Positions 24,021 through 35,973 of a stretch of DNA of 64,000 nucleotides are shown one piece after another. The stretch is taken from the NCBI GenBank assembly GCA_029706075.1, contig JAINUG010000477.1, forward strand, positions 186,001 through 250,000. Reading direction: 5' to 3'. Numbering within the stretch: position 1 is the first letter of the stretch; each line of letters begins with the position of its first letter. Both the position numbers and the translations under genes were made by a program. A model generated the notes under the pieces. That model ran no database searches. It saw only the letters and a program-made list of their open reading frames with translations, and was not told where the DNA came from. Source of the DNA: Aldrovandia affinis (lineage: Eukaryota; Chordata; Actinopteri; Notacanthiformes; Halosauridae).

Positions 24021-24923
24021 AAACAACTCCTGCAATTCCTACTGAATTGCAATGAGCCTCTCATGTGTTACTTGTCAAATGCTTTCTGAAAGTCCAAATA
24101 TATAATATCATAAGCCTGGTTCAGGTCAACACACTCTGTAGCCTCTTCAAAAAAGTTCAGGAGGTTTGTTAGGCATGACCTCCCTTTGAGAAATCCATGT
24201 TGGCTCTCCCTTAAAATACTATTATTTTTCAAGAATGCATTTTACATGCGATGCAAGTTAAACTGATAGGCCTATAGTTCCCTGGGTCAGTACGGTCCCC
24301 CTTCTTATATATTGGAAATATACTACCCTGCTTCCAGTCATCTGGTATTTCTCCAGTGATTATGGATTGAATGAAAATATCTGTCAATGGTTTATATATA
24401 ATTTCCCCAAGTTCTTTGAGCACTCTGGGATATATGCCATCCGGGCCTGCTGCCTTATTTGTCTTAGGTTTTTGTAGTTTTTGTAGTACTTCTATGTCCC
24501 TTATCTCAAAGTCCTCCAAAACATTTTGTACCTTCTCTATACATTTAGGCATATTTATAACCTCTTCTCTAGTAAAGCTCTCAACAAAGTAACTGTTTAG
24601 TGTGTTAGCAATATCCTAACTATTATAAACCAAAGTTCCTTCCTTATTCTTAATGCACTTAACCTCATCCTTAACTTTCCTTTTTCTACTACAATATTGA
24701 AAAAACATCTTAGGATTACTTTTTGCATCTTGGGAAATTTTAATTTCAAACCGCCTTTTAGCTGATCTTATTTCCTTTTTAGCCTTAGTCCGCCTATTCA
24801 TAGCTTTCACGTGACGTCACAGGCCAGGAGCGAGCTGCGCTGCCGGACAAAAGGCACTGCCCCGTCAACTGCCCGTCACGTTATCATAGCACCTGTAACG
24901 CTGATGAAGGAGCATTGAAAACC

Positions 24924-26691
24924 ATGCCAGAGAGTTGCTGTGCAATCGGGTGTGCAAACCGGCGAGGAGATAAGCCTGGGTTGTGTTTTTATAGGATACC
25001 CAGTGAAAAAGAAAATAAAGAAAGGAGAAATTTGTGGATTAATGCCATCAAACGAACGAGTGTGCCAGGAGAGGGAAAGAAAGAATGGCTGCCAACAAAA
25101 CACACACGTCTGTGCAGCGAACATTTCATCAAAGGTAAGTTACCGTAGTTAATATAATTAACGTTACAATTGCAAAGTATTTAGCCATTATCTGTACATA
25201 GCTAACCGTTTCTGCATGGTTTGTTTATGAGGCTTTTGCCAAAAGGTTGCTAAGCTAGCTAGTGCTTAGCTAGTGCTAGCTAAGTTAGATGTTGTTTACA
25301 GTGGCTAACGTTAGCTAGCTAGCTTTGAATGAAAATGTCAGTCTGTTGGAATGATACTCACTAGCTAATGCTGTAACGTTATTATTGTCTTGATTCATAG
25401 GTTTCAAATCGGATGACCCTTTGTCTCCTGACTGGGTTCCATCAGTGTTCTCGCACACATCACCCAACAAGAAGAGGAAAAGAGAGAAAGCAATGGACAG
25501 GTACGAGCAGCACAACAGAATGAAGAAAAAGCGGGAGGAGAAGCAGCAAGGTGCAGAACTGCCAGCTAGCCTACCTGACATCGAGCCAGAGCTACCTGCT
25601 CCTGAGGCTGAGCAAGGTGCAGAACTGCCAGATCAAAGCCTACCTGACATCGAGCCAGAGCTACCTGCTCCTGAGGCTGAGCAGTGTAACAACAACAGGT
25701 GCAAGGATGATGTTGCAAGACTAGAGAGGGAATGCAACTACCTCAGGGAAGAGAACGGTCGGCTGAAGGACATGATCAAATTAAGTACATTTGATGAAGC
25801 CACCTTTGAAAAAGATGATGAAAAAGTGATGATAATGACTGGAATGCCCACCTATGCCAAATTACAAGTTGTTTTTATGTTTGTCTTTTCCCTGTTACCA
25901 ACTGGTACAATCCTCTCTCCTTTCCAACAATTTATCTTAACGCTTATGAGACTGAAAATGAACCTGCCCCTTGCATTGCTTAGTTGCATCTTTATAGAGT
26001 CTCCGTTCCAACTGTTAGCAGAACATTTAGAAACACCATTGAAGCATTGAATGCCAAACTTGTTCCAGCACTTGTGTTTTGGCCAAATAGAGACGAACTA
26101 ATGCTGTCAATGCCTATGGTATTTAGACAGGTCTTTCGTAGATGTGCTTGTATAATTGACTGCTTCGAGATATTTATTGAAAAGCCTGGAGACCCAAGAG
26201 CAAGAGCACAGACCTACTCGAATTACAAACACAACCATACCATAAAATATCTTATTGGTATCACACCGCAAGGAACTGTTTCTTTTATATCTAAAGGGTG
26301 GGGTGGTAGAACATCTGACAAACACCTGACTGAAAGATGTGGGTTTTTGGATAAACTTAACCCAGGGGATGTTATATTGGCAGATCGAGGATTTGATGTA
26401 GCAGATTCAGTTGGTCTGTTCAATGCACAACTTAAGATCCCAGCATTTACAAGGGGCAAAAAGCAACTGAGTCCAGTGGAGTTGGAGTCCACACGAGGGC
26501 TTGCATCTGTCCGAATCCACGTGGAGAGGGTCATTGGTGAGGCGCGAAATAGATACACCATCCTTCAGAGTAGAATTGGAATTCAAATGTGTGAAGCGGA
26601 ACATCCTAATGCTCTTACACCTCTTGACAAGATAGTGCAAGTGTGCTGCGCTCTGATGAACGTGGCTTCCTCCATTGTTCCTTTGGGTTAA
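24924..26691 (+). CDS. THAP + coiled-coil + DDE transposase (one frameshift)
   Basis: Transposase of a cut-and-paste element, about 500 residues. Exon 1 (24924-25134) is a complete THAP zinc-binding domain: [22 protein letters not shown] and LCSEHF mark the C2CH fold that binds transposon ends. Exon 2 starts at 25401, phase 1 matched. It carries a basic patch KKRKREK, a glutamate/proline tandem repeat (two copies of about 22 residues, [15 protein letters not shown]), a leucine/asparagine coiled coil near [10 protein letters not shown], an HTH region, and a DDE_Tnp_4-type core. Catalytic residues are visible as IIDCFEIF (D, codon near 26158), LADRGF (D, near 26383) and RIHVERVIG (E, near 26524). 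A single-base shift near 25980-25995, in the HTH, breaks the frame; otherwise the gene looks young. Stop at 26689-26691. Confidence 0.8.
25548..25686 (+). repeat. Tandem repeat inside the transposase
   Basis: Two in-frame copies (66 and about 69 bases) of a segment encoding GAELP...[15 protein letters not shown]. It sits between the basic patch and the coiled coil, so it lengthens a flexible linker. Confidence 0.7.
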
Positions 26692-26700
26692 TACCTCCAT

Positions 26701-27140
26701 ACCTCATCACAAATGTGTACATTTCATTTGGAAAAACAGAATTATCTTATGTACATTAATATGAAAGATGATATGAAATTAAAAAACAACATGTACTGAA
26801 AGATGACCAATTTTTTTAAATTAAATATTAAGATTTGAACATTTTTGTCCTTTGTACTTTGTATTCCATAGAATGACAGCTACAGTACTGTACTAACCCT
26901 CACAACGAAACACAATTGCTTGGGGTGTGGAGCTAGGGGAGTGGGGGTTATCAGAGGAGCATTGAGAAAATAAAAAATACCCTACATTAATACATCTCTT
27001 TCAGGTGTAACAGAACAAAGTCCTTTTCAGTCTGAATGCAGCAACTAACATCAACATCCCACTCCCAGCTCTCATATCTCACAGGGTTTCGAACATGCCT
27101 GCTGTGTACCCCCCCCCCCAAACCCCTCCCACCTCCAAAC
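26701..27140. other. Transposon 3' flank, no gene seen
   Basis: AT-rich sequence downstream of the transposase stop, then a run of C (27110-27118), then the 3' flank of ZNF-2. No ORF, SINE or TIR recognised on either strand. The lost right end of the transposon should lie here. Confidence 0.6.
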
Positions 27141-27272
27141 CCCACAGGTTGGTGCAGCTTTTATACGGAGTAAACAAGCAGATCTGCTTCAGGTGTGCTG
27201 CCTCGGGCTGGGCATGCCACAGTTCCAGGCGGTTAAGGACTGGAGCCCGAGCTGGAGGACACAGCCCATCGA

Positions 27273-30077
27273 TCACCCCACCCCTGGTTCTGCTTTAGGG
27301 AGCTCGCTTGTGTGAATCCGCTGGTGTTTCGTCAGATTACCAACTTCACTGAACCTCTTCCCACATTGGGAGCAGGGGTATGGGCGCTCCCCTGTGTGAA
27401 TCCGCTGGTGTTTCGTCAGACTACCAACTTGACTGAACCTCTTCCCACATTGGGAGCAGTGGTACGGGCGCTCCCCTGTATGAGTTCGCTGGTGTCGCGT
27501 CAGTGTATTTGCCTGAGTGAAACTCTTCCCACACTGGGAGCAGTGGTACGGGCGCTCCCCTGTATGGATTTTCTGGTGTTTCTTCAGTTTACCAACTTCA
27601 CTGAACCTCTTCCCACATTGGGAGCAGGGGTACAGACGCTCCCCTGTATGAGTTTGCTGGTGTCCTTTCAGGCCGTGCAATGTGTTGAAACTCTTCCCAC
27701 ACTGGGAGCAGTGGTATGGGCGCTCCCCTGTATGAGTTCGCTGGTGTACCATCAGTGAACTTGACTCAGTGAAACTCTTCCCACACTGGGAGCAGTGGTA
27801 CGGGCGCTCCCCTGTGTGAATCCGCTGGTGTTTCGTCAGATTACCAACTTGACTGAAACTCTTCTCACAGTGGTAGCAGTGGTACGGACGCTCCCCTGTA
27901 TGTATTTGCTGGTGTTGTTTCAGGTGCTGCAATGTGTGGAAACTATTCCCACATTGGGAGCAGTGGTACGGGCGCTCCCCTGTATGGATTTGCTGGTGTT
28001 GTTTCAGGTGCCGCAATATGCGGAAACTATTCCCACATTGGGAGCAGGCGTACGGGCGCTCCCCTGTATGAGTTCGCTGGTGTACTGTCAAAGAACCTGA
28101 CCGAGTGAAACTCTTCCCACATTGGGAGCAGTGGTACGGACGCTCCCCTGTATGGATTTGCTGGTGTTGCTTCAATTGGTGCAAGAGGCGGTAACTCTTT
28201 CCACATTGGGAACAGTGGTACGGGCGCTCCCCTGTATGAGTTCGCTGGTGATCAGTCAATGCACCTGGTTGAATGAAACTCTTCCCACATTGGGAGCAGT
28301 GGTATGGGCGCTCCCCTGTGTGAATCCGCTGGTGTAACATCAGTGAACTTGACCGAGTGAAACTCTTCCCACATTGGGAGCAGTGGTACGGGCGCTTCCC
28401 TGTATGGATTTGCTGGTGTTGCTTCAGTTGCTGCAAGCTGCGGAAACTCTTCCCACATTGGGAGCAGTGGTACGGGTGCTCCCCTGTATGGATTCTCTGG
28501 TGTATTTTCAGCAAGGGTTCCAATCTGAAGCTCGTCCCACACTGGGAGCATGTGTGGGGCCCTGGAGTGCCTGTGTTTGACTGTGTTGGGGTGGGGAGAG
28601 TCTTATGCGGTGTGGGGTGCTGATGTGTGCTGCTGGGAGGCAGTGGGCTCTCTTCTCCCTTTCCTCCAGACCTCAGACTCCTGCTATACTCCTCTGGGTG
28701 AACCTTCTCAATGTGCTGGTGAAGTTTCACTTCCTCCATGTGCACGAATGGGCAATGGGAGCAGGTAAACACCTGACACGACACCTCAGAAAGGTGTCCT
28801 GAGGAGAGAGAAGTCGTAAAGGAGATATTAAACTTTTTGGAAATATACAAGTAAACAGGTGCTGATAAACACAACCGTAGTTGAAAGTAGAAATGGATAC
28901 AATGCTAAAGACTAAACAACAAAAGTGAGGATTTATATTAGAAGTAATACACTGGTCCTCCAGACCAATCTCCTCCCTATTTCAGGGTTCCTCTATACAC
29001 AAAGGTCAAATCAGTCAAATAGGCACCTCAGTGATAAAGCAGAAACCATCTCAATATTGCTTTCATACATGTCCAATAATGGTGCGTAAGGACTGTTGTC
29101 TTGTTTCTTGTTATTAAATGTTCTGCATTGCCACCAGCTAACTCTCTCCAGATATGTGCTAGACTTCCCTTTCTTCTGTTTGCTAAATGATTACAGCCCC
29201 TTTCTATTGGCTGCCTATGCCATGACTGGAATTAGCAATATCTAGGCCAAAGGGCTCAGCCTGCAGTCAGAGAAAATGATTAGTAGGGACCTTAACCTGT
29301 GTTTTGGTTCCTGGGGGTGATGACAGGAGAGCTACAGGAGGCTTCAGCACAGCTCCTGTAAAAGGCACATTATTTTGCGTAAGCCTTGAGGGCAAGTATG
29401 AGAAAAGACATTGTCCATTTCACAATTGATTCTTACCCGTTCATTGATGAAGCTTTCAGGGGTCTTTCCAATTGGCTAATCATCTTCCTCTTCCGGGTCA
29501 CGACCTGCCCCTTCCGCCCCAGTGAACTCATCCTCACTGGCGAGAGCTCATGCAGTCTCCTTGGAAATCTTGTTCCCTGGTCTCTTTTGTTGGACAGGGA
29601 ATGTGGAAGTGATGACACAGGAACTGAGATATTCGTGAATTGAAGTCGGCGAATCAGCACTCTCGGCTGTTTTAGCAATAAGGACATGACAAGAGTGGAC
29701 AGTTCCCCTTCCTGTTGCCCACATTCTGATTTTACTCCATCTCTCTCCTGTTCAACCCTTTCTTTTTCTTGCTCCCTCCAAAGTCCATCTTCATCTCCCA
29801 CACCTTCCTCCCTCTCCATTTTCACACTCACACACCTCTCTCCTTCCTCCTCCTTCATGTTGAACAGTATGTCTTTTTCCTCCCTGCTCATCTCGTATCC
29901 AGTCTTCCTCTCTTTCCTGTCCTCTGTGTTTTCACTTGTGTTCAGACTTGATCTCGGCTCCACCCCTGTATAATCTGTGCTGTCCATCACAGGTTCTTCC
30001 TTCATGTCTTCATAAGGACATGACAAGTGTGGGCAGCTCCTCCCCTTCCTGTTGTCTGCATTCTGATTATACTCCAT
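27273..30077 (-). CDS. ZNF-2: multi-C2H2 zinc-finger protein, intact
   Basis: Paralog of ZNF-1, about 741 residues, exons 30077-29437, 29355-29297 (59 bases) and 28798-27273, with the same splice phases and one unbroken frame. It has the atypical N-terminal C2H2 unit and then 15 tandem fingers ending [10 protein letters not shown]. Finger 9 starts HCYHCEKSF instead of the usual HCSQCGKSF, and two fingers carry CGNSF. Relative to ZNF-1 the N-terminal exon lacks a 14-codon segment ([14 protein letters not shown]) and gains two codons near VVTRKRK, a net change of 36 bases that keeps frame. Helix sequences differ widely from ZNF-1, so target sites should differ. The leader region to the right has lost the CRE/YY1 promoter core and carries a TIR element at 30449-31109; its expression is therefore uncertain. 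Confidence 0.85.
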
Positions 30078-30448
30078 TCTTGTCCCCTCTGTCAGACTGC
30101 TTGCATCATTTGCAGGTAGCAGTCTCAGGAGGCTGTTCTAAAAAATTAAAAGGCACATTAAATGAAAATATTCGGGTTGTACTACAAAGGTAGAATTACT
30201 TCAGAGAATGTTTTGCACTACATAATGCCTTGGGACAAGATGGGCAAATGGTGTCACAAAGCAGCCGTTTTCACAGACAGACGCTTTTTGACTGACAACT
30301 ATTGTTTTGTATTACATCTGTAATATTTAATTTCAGAATATATAGTTTGCTAGCTAGCTAGCTAGCTGTACTGTCGCAAGCTTGCTTGTGTACGTTTTGT
30401 ACAGACTTGTTACGTGAACCTCAAATTTGATTGGATTTGAGCAGAAAT

Positions 30449-31109
30449 ATCAGTTGCATGATCCAACTGAAATCTTTTTCTCGACATCCATATTCTCTCA
30501 TTGTGAGCTATATTCTTAGTACAACAGCTATAGTGTGGAATTCAGTCAAAATTTGAAGATATTTGATGCTTTCTTTGAAACAGCGAGTAAAAGTCTTGTT
30601 GCTGAGTCGATTGCATGTTACGCGTTACAAAGGAATTTGGCGCAAACTAACAAAAACTAAAATCTCTCAAGAAAATACACGTTCACTTTATTCTTATGAT
30701 ACTTGGCATAATAGTAGATTAGCTACATAGTAACTTATGTGGAAAGTACTATTTTCTTTAGTACATTGTTTTGCCAATTTATACACTGGATACGTCTTGT
30801 ACCCCTGGATCATGCAACTGATCGCAAGTGTTCTTTTGGTACCAAATGTTCTTGATTTCTTGGTAAATAACTCCCGAAATGTCATATTTTCTTGTACCCT
30901 AAACACATATTTTCATCATCGATAGCTGTGGATTGTTGTAGTGGCCCTGAGGAAGAAAATGAATAAACAAAGAGAGAAAGACAGAGAGGAGAAAAAGCGG
31001 CAACAAACACGAGAGAGAGTTCGCAAGTTTCGCGAAAATCGAAAACTTCCCGATGTTTGTAATTTTTTCCTTATGTTACACCTTTGTACCCCTGGAACAT
31101 GCAACTGAT
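30449..31109. mobile_element. TIR element in the leader of ZNF-2
   Basis: Inserted in sequence that is continuous in units 1 and 3 (GAGCAGAAATCCTTGG near 10410). Left ATCAGTTGCAT and right ATGCAACTGAT are inverted repeats, and AAAT appears on both sides. Inside lies a second copy of the terminal motif (30812-30825, GATCATGCAACTGATC), and near 30959 an ATG opens a short Lys/Arg/Glu-rich stretch (MNKQREKDREEKKRQQ) like the start of some transposases. Family not identified. Confidence 0.5.
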
Positions 31110-31340
31110 CAAATCCTTGGCTGAAAACAAGATTTGAGTGAAAACGCTGTTCATTCTCCTCCATTCCCCGGATTGCTTGTCAAAAGTCTGCCATTTACGT
31201 TAACTGGTTGAGTTACGGTACAGAATTATATCATAATTCTGAGTACCAAGTATTAAGGTCCTAGCAGGAATATTTGACCATCTCTGTTTAGCTCAAAGGC
31301 TAAGAAATTGTCCTGTTATCATTTCTACCCTGGCCCAGGT

Positions 31341-32689
31341 GCAAATGGGTCAATGACAAATAAGGCCTCTAAAAAGTTATTTTAAAAAAGTTTGTTCAAA
31401 ATAGATAAAATGCATATTTTTGAATCTGTGACAATGTGCTTAAACAAGCCAAATTTGTTAAATAACATTTCAATGTGTTTAAATTCATTTTTTGACTGTA
31501 TTTTTAACTTGACTGACCAAAAAATGTCAGGTAGCACAACCAAATATTTGTAAAATTATTTATATTTTCCTATTATTTACTATTTATTTATTTGAAGTGA
31601 TATCTTGGTCAAGTATCTATTAGAGTGTTTATAGTGCCTTACAGATTTGTTTTTTGGGGGTTGATTATTATATTAACAATAATTTAAGATTACTGCATTC
31701 TAAGGGTCAGTTATTTAGTATTTTTAACATCCAATTTTACATTTAAAGACAGAAGAATTATTACACAAATATACAAATGAATGCATTCAATACAATAGCT
31801 GTTCACATCATACTTATCAACAATTTGTCCACTTTAATCTATAATTTATTGGTTTAAATGAATATTTTAACTGGTTGCACCACCTGACGATCAGTTGTGC
31901 CACCTGACAACATTAGTAATTACAAGAATTATGCTGAATAATTGCTTTTTCATTTTAAATACAAAAAAAGGTGTTTTAGTCAAGTCTTTATTAAAATATT
32001 CAGTAGTTAGATGCACAAAATAGTTACCAAATTCATTCATAAAACAGATTTTAAAACATTACATTCATAGCAGCTGGAATGCATTCAACAAGAACAATGA
32101 AGTCATGTTTAACAAAATACTTCAAATACCATTTAAACTGTATAGGCTAGGCCTATATAATATCAAATATCCAAATTAATTCATAAAATGTATTCTAAGA
32201 TCTGACTACATTCAGAGCAGTTGGAAAATTGATTGTGATAACAATGAAGTCATATTTGACATACGGTAGTCCAAAACTATTTGAGATTTAGTAGAGGTCA
32301 GGATGGTCTGTAGCTGTTGGGATGTTTTGGAAGCTGTCAGGATGGTGTGGTAGCTGTCATGATGATCTAGTAGTGGTCAGGGCAGGATGGTATTGTGGTA
32401 ACTGTCAGGATGGTATGATAGCTGGCTAGATGGTGTAGTAGCGGTCAGGATGGTCTGGTAACTGTCTGGTAACATCTTAAATTGTTTGTCACCTCTGATC
32501 TTCAACATCTGTCGGTGTGCACACTAAGCACTCCCAGTCTGCATGAGTTAGCTGTGTGTGTCGTGAATGAGACTCTGGCTCTGAGATCACTTTGAGCACA
32601 TCAGCTGTGTAGTAAAAGATTATGTCAGCAGGATAGGGCCAAGTGAACTTATTTTTTCTTCCCAACTGCTCCAACGATGCCTGGTGTTA
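31341..32689. other. AT-rich stretch without a recognised gene
   Basis: Homology to the other units stops near 31340 (CCCTGGCCCAGGTG). What follows is AT-rich with no supported ORF. A degenerate minisatellite lies at 32290-32475. Confidence 0.6.
32290..32475. repeat. Degenerate minisatellite, about 23-base period
   Basis: Variants of GTCAGGATGGTGTGGTAGCT recur about seven times with substitutions and small indels. Confidence 0.6.
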
Positions 32690-34250
32690 TGACGCTGTGG
32701 TAGTTAGCAAACACTGTTCAGCCCTGGCGGAGGTTATGACTCTCAAGTGCCGGCCGTTCTACCTACCGAGAGAGTTTACAGCTATCTTGTTAGCCGCTGT
32801 GTACATCCCCCCCAACCGCTAACAAGAAGGACAGAGTCACAGCATTATGGGAATTGTACAACGCCATCAGCAAGCAACAGACAGTTCATCCAGATGGATT
32901 TCTCATAGTGGCTGGCGATTTCAACCATGCAGACCTCAAGTCCGTGTTCCCACAGACATACAAACACACTGACTTTCCAACACGGGGAAATAACACACTG
33001 GACAATGTTTACACTACTCAACAAGGAGCATACAAGGCCTCACCCCTCCCCCATCTTGGCGCCTCTGATCACATCACTGTTATGCTAATACCAGCATTCA
33101 GGCCGAGGTGTAAAGTCACCAGGCCAGTTCAGAGGCAGGTAAGTGTGTGGCCAGAGGATGCCTCCTCAGCACTACAGGACTGCTTTAACACCACAGACTG
33201 GGACATGTTTAAGCAGGCAGCCACCTACAACCACCACACCAACATCCAGGAGTATACAGACACTGTTACTGCCTATATCAGCAAATGCGTCGATGATGTA
33301 ACGGAGACCAAGACCATCACAGTACGGGCCAATCAGAAACCATGGCTGACAGGGGACGTCCATAGGCTACTGAGAGCCCGGAACGCCGCTTTCAGAGCTG
33401 GTGATGAGGCTGGCCTGAGAACAGCTAGGGCCAACTTGTCCCGTGGCATCAAAGAAGCAAAAAGACAGTACACAGGAAGGATAGCCCACCGCTTCAGTGA
33501 CAGCAGAGACACAAGGAGCCTGTGGCAGGGGATTCAGACCATCACTGGTTATAAACCCCGACCACAGGTCTGTGACAGCGACATCACTCTGCTGAACAAC
33601 CTGAACGACTTCTTCGCATGTTTTGAAGCTTCCAACAACACTCCTGCACAGAAAACACCCCCTCCCCCGAACGACCAGGTGCTGTCCCTGTCTCCAGCCA
33701 GCGTGAGGAGATCCCTCTCCAGGATCAACCCCCGCAAAGCTGGGGGCCCGGACAACATACCGGATCGGGTGCTGAAGGACTGTGCAGAGGAGCTCACTGA
33801 TGTCCTCACAGATATCTTTAACACCTCCCTGAGCCAAGCTGTTGTCCCTACATGCTTCAAAGGCACCACCATCTTCCCGGTACCGAAGAAGGCTTCTCCA
33901 TCTGGCTTCAATGACTATCGTCCCGTGGCACTGACTCCCATCATCATGAAGTGCTTCGAACGGTTAGTCATGCAGCACATCAAATCCCTCCTTCCTCCTT
34001 CCCTGGACCCCTTCCAGTTTGCATATCGGGCCAACAGATCCACTGATGACGCAATCTCCACCGCCTTCCACTCAGCTCTCACCCACCTGGAATCCAAGGA
34101 CTCATACGTGAGGATGCTGTTCATTGACTTCAGTTCAGCATTCAACACAATCATCCCCCAACAGCTGATACAGAAACTGGACCGTCTGGGGCTGAACACC
34201 TCTCTGTGCAACTGGCTGTTGGACTTCCTGACTGTGAGAAAAGGATTTAC
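32690..34250 (+). pseudogene. L2/jockey-type LINE ORF2 fragment
   Basis: Plus strand. The end of an APE endonuclease ([15 protein letters not shown] at about 32765-32815; after a stop, [29 protein letters not shown] and [12 protein letters not shown]) leads into the RT domain ([80 protein letters not shown]). The frame is open for more than 450 codons. It stops matching after [10 protein letters not shown] near 34245, before the YADD motif, so the catalytic palm and the thumb are missing. The first part of the endonuclease is also missing. The open frame runs on to 34488 by chance. Confidence 0.8.
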
Positions 34251-35159
34251 CATTGTTTCAAAAAATATTGTTACATTCACTGTGAAGTGTTCCCGAGTCG
34301 CGTGGCTGGTAGGATGTGAACACCTAGGGTTGGGCTGTTTACTTAAAAGCATGCAGGAACAAGATACATATATCACAATAAAGGAATTGAGACGATATAT
34401 AATATATATCTATATCAATATAACCATACAAGGCACATTTATGTTAGCTGAAGTGTTTGTTTATCTTTGTTATGTTGGTTTGTCGTAGAGTGATGGACAA
34501 GAATCAAAAAAGGGAATGCAATCAAAACTTATAAAAAGCTCACGTTGGAATGTGTGTTCTGAAAAATACAGTGTCAAAGTAGTACCAGGGCTTCCCCTGT
34601 AGGGGGTAATGGTAGATCAGTACCAGTGATGGTTTAATGTTTATGTTGAATGATAATGATGAATAATGGTTTCTTATATAAGATCAAAATGGGGTCTAAG
34701 AGAGGGGGGACTGAGTTTTTGTGGAAATCCCCACCCCTATGGGACTGGCGACACAGGGAAGATTATAAGATTATAAGAATACATAACGATGAGAACGGGC
34801 CGTTCGGCCCATCTTAGCTCATCATGTCCTAATCTAAAGAACATCTAGTACTACATCTAGCCTGGCCTTGAATAGCCCGAGCGTTTCTGCCTCTACTACC
34901 TGACCTGGCAAGCTGTTCTGGGGTGCCTGGTACAGAGTGACACTTAAAAACAAATTATCAGGATAAAAGCTGATGGTCAGGGGATGGAATGTCAGTCCTT
35001 GCTTCGCGAACCAACGGCTCATAGACTGTAACCTTTTACATGTTAATAAACAATTATTATTGCCACAGACTCTGAAGATTATCTTATTTTTCCAGCGGTG
35101 TTAATTGGGGTCTCTCGGTCAATCTGGCCCTGAGCCGAGGACGGCCTATTTTCACGAAA
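34251..35159. other. Non-genic stretch with LINE-like fragment
   Basis: No ORF supported. 34765-35020 contains AGAACGGGCCGTTCGGCCCA and following text typical of a dispersed fish repeat (CR1-like 5' material). 35040-35120 reads AATAAACAATTATTATTGCC then TTAATTGGGGTCTCTCGGTC, which looks like an LTR R-U5 end, but I see no matching LTR start. Confidence 0.35.
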
Positions 35160-35973
35160 ACAATGGCTAATTTACCTCAGCTGGCTTGCTTGCTTGCTAG
35201 ATGCATATTATTTATTAATAATGTTAAGTACCAAGAAACATCGCCAAAAAACGGCAAGTAAATATTGCAGCGGCCAAGATCCGAGTATAAACGTATGTGT
35301 ATTGAGAGACGCAGAATTCCCTTGATAAAATCTACTGTAACTCGCTTAATTCTCACCAAATTTTCGTTAAATTTGGCTTATTATAAACGTGAGAAATGTC
35401 TTCATGTTTACTTTTTGATACAAATTTTGAAACACAACATAAGAACACGTCCTACATGAAAATGGAAAGACCTCAATGAGCCTCTAACGTATTTGTAGTC
35501 GCGCTTTTCCACCTCATTTTGGTACAACAATGGCGCAGTCAAGCTAAAGCACATGTGTCAAAGTCAAGGCCCGCGGGCCGGATCCGGCCCGTGAATGAGT
35601 TCTCTCTGGCCCGCGGGATGATATTTAATTACTATTAAAACCGGCCCGCAGTATTATGTGCCCGCAGCACCATAATACTACAAGTCCCAAGATGCACTGC
35701 GAGTGCATTGGCGCGTACTGAGTGCCCGCGAGTGAATGCAATCCCGCGTCTTCTCTTCACTTCAGTACTAGTCATGAGCAGCAGCAGCACAGTCACAGCG
35801 GAGACCTAAACATCGCCGCCGATTTTCATCTCCCTCTCCCCCAAAATGGCAAAAAGAAAGGTAGACGCTGAAAACAGGGGGTTTCAAGACAGGTGGGAGG
35901 CAGAATACATGTTCACCGAAGTAAAAGGAAAGCCTGTGTGTCTTGTGTGTGGAGACAGCGTGTCTGTTATGAA

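Larger units (their letters stand above)
23032..24800 (-). pseudogene. CR1-like LINE reverse-transcriptase remnant (unit 2')
   Basis: Near-identical duplicate of 15533-17308 with the same inserts and the same FSDD change (23888-23649). RT fingers are at 24552-24229 and the pre-RT segment at 24810-24616. Confidence 0.75.
24800..26700 (+). mobile_element. ISL2EU-like (IS5-like/Harbinger) DNA transposon, right side lost
   Basis: The left end CATAGCTTTCACGTGACGTC matches, reversed, the right end of the deleted element at 49836-50932. It is inserted in the CR1-like LINE. It carries the THAP transposase gene. The second, YqaJ-type gene and the other terminal repeat are not found before the ZNF-2 block begins near 27140, so the element is truncated somewhere in 26700-27140. 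Confidence 0.65.
19619..31340. repeat. Tandem array unit 2' (P-Q-R-[THAP transposon]-Z)
   Basis: Starts abruptly at the TAACTAATATGG point of block P (compare 12113 and 49610), continues through Q and R to 24800, is interrupted by the THAP transposon (24800 to about 26700), and resumes as the ZNF-2 block from about 27140 to 31340. Its first 5.2 kb is the closest relative of unit 2: both share a LINE fragment absent from units 1 and 4, and a stop codon in the small leader ORF. Confidence 0.85.

Noticed and set aside
27312-28623. Plus-strand ORFs opposite the finger exon ([14 protein letters not shown] repeats)
   Set aside because: Antisense shadows of tandem fingers; periodicity equals the finger repeat. 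Same at 43621-43890 and 44445-44738.
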